Below, one piece after another: positions 16,895 to 21,874 of a stretch of DNA of 21,874 nt. Each line of letters starts with the position of its first letter. Within the stretch, counting starts at the first letter, position 1. The DNA comes from DSNY01 sp016861185 (GTDB lineage: Bacteria > Pseudomonadota > Gammaproteobacteria > Burkholderiales > Burkholderiaceae_F). Where the stretch lies: assembly GCA_030263275.1 (NCBI GenBank), contig SZOR01000068.1, positions 1 to 21,874 of the forward strand. The letters run 5' to 3'. Made by a program: the position numbers and the translations under genes. The notes under the pieces are model-generated. The model made no database searches, was not told where the DNA came from, and worked only from the letters and a program-made list of their open reading frames with translations.

Positions 16895-17497
16895 TCAAGG
16901 CGACTTCAGATCGGACGGCGAATCGATGTCGAGCAGCGCGCCTTGATCGTCGACCGCGACGCGAAACGGCGGGTGGTCGGCGAGTACGCTGCGCGCGCCG
17001 GCGTCACCGGTCAATCGCGCGAGTTCTTCGAAGCAGGCGGCGGAGAAACCGACCGGATGGCCGCGGCGATCGCCGACGAAAGGCGCGGCCGCCATGTGCC
17101 CGGTGCGCAGCGCCTGCGCGACCGCGGCGATCGTCGCTGGGGCGATCGCCGGCATGTCCGCCAGCGCGATCAGCCAGCCCGCGGCATCGCTCGCCGCGCG
17201 CACGCCGCAGGCGAGGGAAGCGCCCATGCCTTCGCCGGCGCGCTCGCAGACGACAAGCCGGCAGCCGGCAGCCGCGAGCGCGGCGTGCAGCGCGCGCTGC
17301 GGTTCGTCGTCGATCGGCCGCACGACGGCGACGACTTCGTCGACCGCGGCTTTCAGATTCAACGCCGCGGCGACTGCCAGCGGCCGCCCGGCATGCGCGC
17401 CGGCCGGTGCGGGTTCGAGCAGCTTGAGCCGCACGCCGTTCGGATCGAAGCGCGCGCCCACGCCCGCGGCGAGCAGGATGCCGGCGATGGGCTTCAT
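16895..17497 (-). CDS. MocA-type molybdenum cofactor nucleotidyltransferase-like protein
   Basis: This 200-aa protein is an NTP-transferase of the MobA/MocA fold. The nucleotide-binding loop GILLAAGVGARF opens the protein, followed by GMGASLACGVRA, the metal-site region LIALADMPAI, and the RRGHPVGFS and DIDSPSDL motifs. MocA adds CMP to molybdopterin to make the cytosine-dinucleotide cofactor of xanthine-oxidase-family enzymes. Assigning MocA rather than another member of this fold is by motif and context. An enzyme of that family is encoded about 3 kb away (20124 to the window end). The loop reads DPNGVRLKL, so the Lys common after the Asn in xxxNK is displaced. Its ATG overlaps the stop of the small upstream gene by 4 bp (17494-17497). 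Confidence 0.82.
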   Translation of the reverse strand: MKPIAGILLAAGVGARFDPNGVRLKLLEPAPAGAHAGRPLAVAAALNLKAAVDEVVAVVRPIDDEPQRALHAALAAAGCRLVVCERAGEGMGASLACGVRAASDAAGWLIALADMPAIAPATIAAVAQALRTGHMAAAPFVGDRRGHPVGFSAACFEELARLTGDAGARSVLADHPPFRVAVDDQGALLDIDSPSDLKSP

Positions 17498-17712
17498 GGT
17501 TCGTCGGGCAACCGGACGATGCGCGGGTGGCGCGGATGCGCGGATTCGTGCAGCAGGTCGAACAGGTACTGCTCGATCTCATCCGGCGCGACGAAGTCCG
17601 GGATCACGAGATCGCTCGGCCGGCGCTTGCCCTCGCTGCCGACTTCGAACAGCCGCCAGCGGCCGTCGTACACGGCATCCATGCGGCGGCCGAAAACGTC
17701 GAGCCGGATCAC
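17494..17712 (-). CDS. Small conserved protein, DUF7661-like
   Basis: This 72-aa protein starts with GTG at 17712 and has no recognised catalytic motif. It reads as a compact fold: VFGRRMDAVYDGRWRLFEVG, then GKRRPSDLVIPDF, then EIEQYLFDLLHESAHP. It resembles small proteins annotated DUF7661 (pattern VFGR…GKR…IP…YL.DL.HE), from memory. It overlaps its neighbours on both sides by 4 bp: GTGA with the APC permease stop (17709-17712) and ATGA with the mocA-like start. This tight coupling argues that it is a real gene. The same frame is open far upstream antisense-like within the permease gene, but only this end shows the family pattern. Function unknown. Confidence 0.72.
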   Translation of the reverse strand: MIRLDVFGRRMDAVYDGRWRLFEVGSEGKRRPSDLVIPDFVAPDEIEQYLFDLLHESAHPRHPRIVRLPDEP

Positions 17713-19073
17713 GCGCCCCGTCGCAGCCGCGCGACCACCCATACGACGACACCCGCGAGCATCACGTAGATCGCGATCTGGATCGCCCGGTTCTGCAGCG
17801 TGAACTCGAGGCTCTTGTACAGCAGGAAGGCACAGGTCGCGACGAACACCATCGGCAGAACCGGGTACATCGGCACGCGGAACGGCCGCGCGACGTGCGC
17901 ATCGCGGAAGCGCAGCACGAACAGCGCGATGCCGGTCAGCAGGAAAAAGAACCAGAATACCGGCGCGGTGAAGTCGACCATGAATTTGACGCCGCTCTGG
18001 TTGACCGCGGCGAACGCGACGAGCGCGAGCGACAGCGCGCCGGTGACGACGAACGCGACGACCGGCGCGTCGCGCCCGCCGTGCCAGCGGCCCATGAAGG
18101 CGAACAGCGGCCAGTCCCGCCCGACCGAGTAGTTGGTGCGCGCGGCGACCAGCATCGTCGCGTTGATCGAGGTCAGCGCCGCGAGCGCGACGAGCGCGCC
18201 GATCAGCTTTTCGCCGAAGGCGCCCATCGACTTCTGCGCGACGTCGGCGGCGACCTGCTTGCTGGCCTTCAGCCCGTCGAAGCCGAGCCCGACGAGCAGC
18301 GCGGCGACGAACAGAACGTAGACGATGGTCACGAGCCCCAGCGCCAGCACCAGTGCCTTGACGATCGCGCGGTTCCCGCCGCGCACCTCGGCCGAGATGT
18401 AGGCGGCTTCGTTCCAGCCGCCGAAGGTGAACAGCACGAACAGCAGCGCGGTGCCGAACAGCGGCGGCATTCCGCTCGATGCCGGCGGCGGCGGCGCCGC
18501 CGGCGCCGGACTGACGAAGCCCGACACGACCACCAGCAGGATGCCGAGCACGAGCAGCATCGACATCACGTTCTGCGTGCGCGCCGATTCGCGCAACCCG
18601 GCGACGTTGACGGCCGTGAGCAGCACGACGACCAGCGCCGCGTAGATCGCCGACGAGTGCGCGCCGAGCGACACGACGCGCGAGGCGTAGTCGCCGAACA
18701 CGAACGCGAGCAGCGCGATCGAGCCGCTCGTGATCACCGTCACGCGCGCCCACGCGAAAAAGAAGGACAGGTCTTTGCCGTACGCGCGCGTCAGGAAGTG
18801 ATAGTCGCCGCCGGCGTTCGGAAAAGTCGTCGCCAGCTCCGCGTAGCACAGCGCGCCGATCAGCGCGAGTGCGGCGCCCGCGAGCCATGCGCCGAACATC
18901 CATTCGACCGAGCCGGTCATGCCGGCCACGAGCGGCGGAAACGAGAAGATGCCGCCGCCGATGATGATGCCGGTGATGATCATCACCGCGTCGAACACCG
19001 ACAGCGCGGGGCGCGGCGCGGCGACGACGGGCGCAGCGGCCGCGGGTGCGGCGGAACCGGTGGTGGCGCTCAT
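17709..19073 (-). CDS. APC-superfamily amino acid permease
   Basis: This 454-aa inner-membrane transporter has about 12 hydrophobic segments. TM1 carries the APC substrate-binding motif GIIIGGGIFSFPP, and TM2-3 have GALCYAELATTFPNAGGDYHFL, typical of the family. A proline/alanine-rich loop lies near residues 200-215. SINATMLVAARTNYSVGRD in the eighth to ninth helix region is also characteristic. The transported substrate is not evident. The start at 19073 (MSATTGSAAP) has GGAG about 7-8 nt upstream; an alternative ATG at 19148 would place an intrinsic terminator inside the gene and is rejected. The stop overlaps the small DUF7661-like gene. The gene starts 17 nt after the upstream methyltransferase terminator, leaving no room for a separate promoter. 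Confidence 0.92.
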   Translation of the reverse strand: MSATTGSAAPAAAAPVVAAPRPALSVFDAVMIITGIIIGGGIFSFPPLVAGMTGSVEWMFGAWLAGAALALIGALCYAELATTFPNAGGDYHFLTRAYGKDLSFFFAWARVTVITSGSIALLAFVFGDYASRVVSLGAHSSAIYAALVVVLLTAVNVAGLRESARTQNVMSMLLVLGILLVVVSGFVSPAPAAPPPPASSGMPPLFGTALLFVLFTFGGWNEAAYISAEVRGGNRAIVKALVLALGLVTIVYVLFVAALLVGLGFDGLKASKQVAADVAQKSMGAFGEKLIGALVALAALTSINATMLVAARTNYSVGRDWPLFAFMGRWHGGRDAPVVAFVVTGALSLALVAFAAVNQSGVKFMVDFTAPVFWFFFLLTGIALFVLRFRDAHVARPFRVPMYPVLPMVFVATCAFLLYKSLEFTLQNRAIQIAIYVMLAGVVVWVVARLRRGA

Positions 19074-19089
19074 TGGGGGGCTCCGATGC

Positions 19090-19113
19090 AAAAAGCCCCG
19101 CGATCGCGGGGCT
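19090..19113 (-). terminator. Intrinsic terminator after the methyltransferase gene / before the permease
   Basis: AGCCCCGCGATCGCGGGGCT (19094-19113) is a perfect 20-bp palindrome. On the minus strand it is followed by TTTT (the palindrome's last T plus four bases gives five Ts, 19094-19090). It lies about 31 nt after the methyltransferase stop, a textbook intrinsic terminator for that gene, and 16 nt before the permease ATG. Confidence 0.85.
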
Positions 19114-19144
19114 CGTCGTTGAGGAAGTTGAACGGGCCGCGCGC

Positions 19145-19999
19145 TCAACGCCGCGTGCCGCTGACCTTGACCTCACCGCCCCCGGCGGCGCGCAGCGTCC
19201 CGTTGATCTCGTTGCCGCGAACCGTGCCCGTCAGCGTGCGGGTGACACCCTTGTCGTCGTTGAACGCGAAGCGGATCTCGTCGCCGCGCAGCGTGGCGCC
19301 GACCAGCGGCTGCTTGTTGCCGCCAGCGGTCACGTCGCCGCTGATCTTCTGGTACTTCTGCGTCAGCGCGACGGAAAACTGCTGGCCGCTCGCGTCGCGG
19401 AAGCTCCAGCTGCCTTCGACCTTCGCCGGGACGATCCACAGGTACGCGGTGCGGTAGTCGATCTCGGCGGTTTCGTCGGCTTCCCAGTCGCCCATGGTGA
19501 ACTGGTGCGAGGTTACGCGCGTGCCGGGCCGCATGTTGAGGATCGTCGGCCGAAGCTTCAGGTTCAACTCGGGCAGCAGATACATCGTGACGACTGTGGC
19601 TCGGCTGAAGTCCTCTTTGAAGATGTCGCCGTGGATGATCTTGACCTTGCCGGCCACGCCTTCGGCCTCGACGTAGCACTGCGCAAGCTTGACCATGTCC
19701 GGGTTGTATTCGATGCCGACCGCCGTCGCGCCGAGCTTGCCCGCGGCGATCGCGATCTTGCCGTCGCCGGCGCCGAGGTCGTAGACGATGTCCTTCGGCG
19801 TGACCTTGGCCATCGCGAGCATGCGCTGCACCAGCTCGTCGGGCGTCGGCACCCAGACGACGTCCTTGCCGGGCTGGCCCACCGACGGTTTGTAGACGCG
19901 ATCGCATTCCTTGCGATCCTTGGCGAAGGCCGAGCCGGCCGCGATCAGCAGGCCGGCGACGGCGAACGTGGTGGCACGTAGCAGCAAGCGTGGCTTCAT
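19145..19999 (-). CDS. Exported SAM-methyltransferase-like protein with C-terminal beta domain
   Basis: This 284-aa protein begins with a signal peptide (KPRLLLRATTFAVAGLLI then AAGSAFA, cleavage after residue 26). A class I methyltransferase domain follows: motif I VYDLGAGDGK at 72-81, the acidic ribose-binding Glu in VGIEYNPDM, and GDIFKEDF and MYLLPELNLKLRP later on. The VWVPTPDELVQRML lead-in is typical of a group annotated simply as SAM-dependent methyltransferase. From about residue 190 it becomes beta-rich with repeated Gly-x-x-x-Gly turns (GSWSFRDASGQQFSV, LVGATLRGDEIRF, LTGTVRGNEINGTL). The methyl acceptor is unknown. The start at 19999 has GGAG about 9 nt upstream on the minus strand. 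It is followed by a strong intrinsic terminator. Periplasmic location is odd for an enzyme needing SAM. Confidence 0.85.
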   Translation of the reverse strand: MKPRLLLRATTFAVAGLLIAAGSAFAKDRKECDRVYKPSVGQPGKDVVWVPTPDELVQRMLAMAKVTPKDIVYDLGAGDGKIAIAAGKLGATAVGIEYNPDMVKLAQCYVEAEGVAGKVKIIHGDIFKEDFSRATVVTMYLLPELNLKLRPTILNMRPGTRVTSHQFTMGDWEADETAEIDYRTAYLWIVPAKVEGSWSFRDASGQQFSVALTQKYQKISGDVTAGGNKQPLVGATLRGDEIRFAFNDDKGVTRTLTGTVRGNEINGTLRAAGGGEVKVSGTRR

Positions 20000-20073
20000 T
20001 TTTCGGGCTCCGTTTCGTTCCTGCTTGAAAGCGCGTAGTGGGTCGAGCGCGTGCGTTGCGCAGCGATTCTGCC

Positions 20074-20107
20074 GCAAGTGGCGCCGGCCGCAACCGGCGC
20101 CACTTGC
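20074..20107. repeat. Perfect 14-bp inverted repeat between the IorB-like and methyltransferase genes
   Basis: GCAAGTGGCGCCGG (20074-20087) and CCGGCGCCACTTGC (20094-20107) are perfect inverted copies with a 6-nt loop. It lies 17 nt after the stop of the molybdenum hydroxylase gene and about 75 nt before the methyltransferase start. No T-run is present on either side, so it could be a terminator stem, an mRNA-stabilising hairpin or a protein site. Confidence 0.6.
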
Positions 20108-20123
20108 GCCACGCATCGCCGAA

Positions 20124-21874
20124 TCAGGTGGCCGCCAGATCGAAAGGCAACCGGCGCAGCCGTTTGCCCGTCAGTTGGAACACGGCATTCGCGACGGCCG
20201 GCGCGATCGGCGGCGTGCCGGGTTCGCCCACGCCCGTCGGCGGCGCGTTGCTCGGCACGATATGCACGCTGATCTCGGGCATCTCGTCGATGCGCAGCAC
20301 CGGGTACTGGTGGAAGTTCGTCTGCTCGACCTCGCCGTTCTTCAGCGTGATCTTCCCGTACAGCGCGGCCGACAGCCCGAACACCATCGCCGACTGCACC
20401 TGCGCCTCGACGCCGAGCGGATTGACCGCGGTGCCGCAGTCGATCGCCGACGTGACGCGATGCACGCGGATCGCATTGTTCTCGATCGACACCTCGGCGA
20501 CGTGCGCGCACACGGAGCCGAAGCTCTCGTGGATCGCCACGCCGCGCGCGCGTCCTTTCGCGAGCGGCCGGCCCCAGCCGGACTTTTCGCGCACGAGATT
20601 CAGCACCGCGCGGTGCCGCGCGTGCTTGGCGTCGAGCAGCGAAAGGCGATAGGCGATCGGGTCCTGCTTCGCCGCCACCGCCAGCTCGTCGATCAGCGTT
20701 TCCATCACGTACGCGGTGTGCGTATGGCCGACCGAGCGCCACCACAGCACGGGCACGTTGACGTCCGGATGGTGCACGCTGACGCGCATGTTCGGCAGGT
20801 TGTACGGCGTGTCGACCACGCCTTCGGTCATCGTGTGATCGACGCCGTCCTTGACCAGGAACTTCTCGAACGCGGTGCCCTTGACGATCGACTGGCCGAC
20901 GATCGCGTGTTGCCACGCGATCGGGCGGCCCTTGGCGTCGAGGCCGATCGCGACGCGGTGCACGTGCAGCGGCCGGTAATAGCCGCCGCGCATGTCGTCC
21001 TCGCGCGACCACATCACCTTGACCGGCGCATCGAGACCCGCCTGCTTCATTCCCTTCGCGATTTGCACCGCTTCGACCAGGTAGTCGGACACCGGATTCG
21101 CGCGCCGGCCGAAGCCGCCGCCGGCGAAGGTCGTCACGAGATTGACCTGTTCGGGCTGCAGTCCGGCCGCTTGCGCGACGCGGATCTGATCCACCGTCTG
21201 GAACTGCGAGCCGCACCAGACGTCGCAACGGTCCGCTTTCAGGTCGATCACCGCATTGAGCGGCTCCATCGCTGCGTGCGCGAGGTAGGGGAACTCGAAC
21301 TCGGCGTCGATGCGCCGCGCGGCAGCGCTGATCGCATCGGGCCCGCCGTCGGCGCGCGCCGGCAGACCCGGCTGCGCGGCGAGCGCCTTGTACTGCGCGA
21401 GCTGCTCGCTCGTCGTCGGTCCCGCCGGCAGATCCCATTCGATCTTCAGGCCGTCGCGCACGGTCTTCGCCGGCCAGTAGCCGTCGGCGACGACCGCCAC
21501 GCCGCTGCCGCCGCGATCGACCGGGATCACGAACATCGACTTGAAGCCCTTGACCGTGGCTTTCGCCGGATCGAGGTCGGCCTGCTTGACCTTGCCGCCG
21601 AACACCGGCGGCCGCGCGACGACCGCGACCAGCATGCCCGGCAGCGTCTTGTCGATCGCGAACTGCGCGCGGCCGTCGACCTTCTCGCGCGCATCGACGC
21701 GCAGCGTCGGCTTGCCGATCAGGCGGAAATCCTTCGGGTCGGCCTTGATGCCGATCTTCGCCGGCACCTCGAGTTTCATCGCGCCTTCGGCGAGCGCGCC
21801 GTAGTGGATGCGCCGCTTCTGACCGCCGATCTCGATCACCACGCCGTCGCGCGTGTCGAGCCGCGCCTTGTCGA
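20124..21874 (-). CDS. Molybdenum hydroxylase large subunit, isoquinoline 1-oxidoreductase beta (IorB) type, partial
   Basis: The frame is open to the right edge, so the N-terminus is outside the window; about 582 C-terminal residues are visible. It belongs to the xanthine dehydrogenase family Mo-binding subunits, which hydroxylate N-heterocycles or oxidise aldehydes using a molybdopterin cytosine dinucleotide cofactor. Visible landmarks include VDGRAQFAID, FAGGGFGRRANP, VKVMWSREDDMRGGYYRP, LWWRSVGHTHTAYVMETLIDELA, AIDCGTAVNP, and the catalytic-glutamate motif GVGEPGTPP, with Glu 33 residues from the C-terminus (codon 20223-20225). The RSVGHTHTAYVMETLIDEL segment is characteristic of the IorB subgroup. 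A [2Fe-2S] partner subunit is not in the window and would be expected upstream (to the right). The substrate is not determinable. The mocA-like gene nearby fits the cofactor need. Confidence 0.93.
   Translation of the reverse strand, partial: DKARLDTRDGVVIEIGGQKRRIHYGALAEGAMKLEVPAKIGIKADPKDFRLIGKPTLRVDAREKVDGRAQFAIDKTLPGMLVAVVARPPVFGGKVKQADLDPAKATVKGFKSMFVIPVDRGGSGVAVVADGYWPAKTVRDGLKIEWDLPAGPTTSEQLAQYKALAAQPGLPARADGGPDAISAAARRIDAEFEFPYLAHAAMEPLNAVIDLKADRCDVWCGSQFQTVDQIRVAQAAGLQPEQVNLVTTFAGGGFGRRANPVSDYLVEAVQIAKGMKQAGLDAPVKVMWSREDDMRGGYYRPLHVHRVAIGLDAKGRPIAWQHAIVGQSIVKGTAFEKFLVKDGVDHTMTEGVVDTPYNLPNMRVSVHHPDVNVPVLWWRSVGHTHTAYVMETLIDELAVAAKQDPIAYRLSLLDAKHARHRAVLNLVREKSGWGRPLAKGRARGVAIHESFGSVCAHVAEVSIENNAIRVHRVTSAIDCGTAVNPLGVEAQVQSAMVFGLSAALYGKITLKNGEVEQTNFHQYPVLRIDEMPEISVHIVPSNAPPTGVGEPGTPPIAPAVANAVFQLTGKRLRRLPFDLAAT

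Noticed and set aside
15983..17803. 606-codon plus-strand open frame across the SGNH, mocA-like and DUF7661-like genes
   Set aside because: It is antisense to three genes with recognisable motifs and short coupled overlaps, and it shows no family pattern itself.
19074..19148. Earlier start of the APC permease at 19148
   Set aside because: It would place the intrinsic terminator hairpin in the coding sequence and adds a 25-residue stretch without family similarity; ATG 19073 has a GGAG at suitable distance.
17713..19176. Upstream extension of the small DUF7661-like frame into the permease region
   Set aside because: It is an out-of-frame reading of the permease gene, Arg-rich with no motif; only the last 73 codons, from GTG 17712, show a conserved pattern.

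Overview
Most of this window (about 2.17-21.87 kb) reads as one GC-rich proteobacterial chromosome segment, most likely Betaproteobacteria (Burkholderiales-like). The grounds are gene content (split trpEGDC operon, DsbB, DUF599 protein, M61 peptidase, MoCo hydroxylase), very high GC with frequent CGCG runs, and three familiar kinds of dispersed intergenic inverted repeat. The first ~2.15 kb looks different. It has lower GC, more mixed codon use, and encodes the C-terminal part of a large membrane protein of a type I associate with Chloroflexota. Its reading frame runs into what looks like the trp promoter/leader, so the left edge is probably an assembly chimera or a recombination junction.

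Left to right: (1) 1-2265, a foreign-looking membrane protein fragment. (2) 2175-2444, a candidate trp control region: an extended -10 element, a 30-codon leader ORF with five Trp codons (…VWFWRR-stop), and several overlapping hairpins. (3) 2445-8156, the plus-strand operon trpE-ltaE-trpG-(LprI-like secreted protein)-trpD-(ABM-domain protein)-trpC. The four trp genes make indole-3-glycerol phosphate from chorismate. Three non-trp genes are threaded between them, mostly by short start/stop overlaps. (4) 8157-8337, two tandem long hairpin repeats separating trpC from a convergent MFS transporter. (5) ung (+) followed by a convergent DUF255/YyaL-type thioredoxin-domain protein (-). (6) An M61 peptidase with a PDZ domain and, upstream of it, a DUF599 membrane protein (both -). 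dsbB is divergent from DUF599. (7) Minus strand: an SGNH-type hydrolase, then reading right to left an APC permease, a 72-aa DUF7661-like protein and a MocA-type nucleotidyltransferase coupled by 4-bp overlaps. (8) An exported SAM-methyltransferase-like protein with its own intrinsic terminator, and the 3' part of a molybdenum hydroxylase large subunit (IorB type) running off the right edge.

Functional links: MocA-type enzymes make the cytosine-dinucleotide form of molybdenum cofactor used by xanthine-oxidase-family enzymes, so the MocA-like gene and the IorB-like gene plausibly serve one another although they are not in one transcription unit. No tRNA, rRNA, CRISPR array, integrase, transposase or defence gene was seen. 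The strongest items for follow-up are the candidate trp leader/attenuator, the gene interleaving of the trp operon, the terminator lying directly before the APC permease start, and the exported methyltransferase with a beta-rich C-terminal domain.
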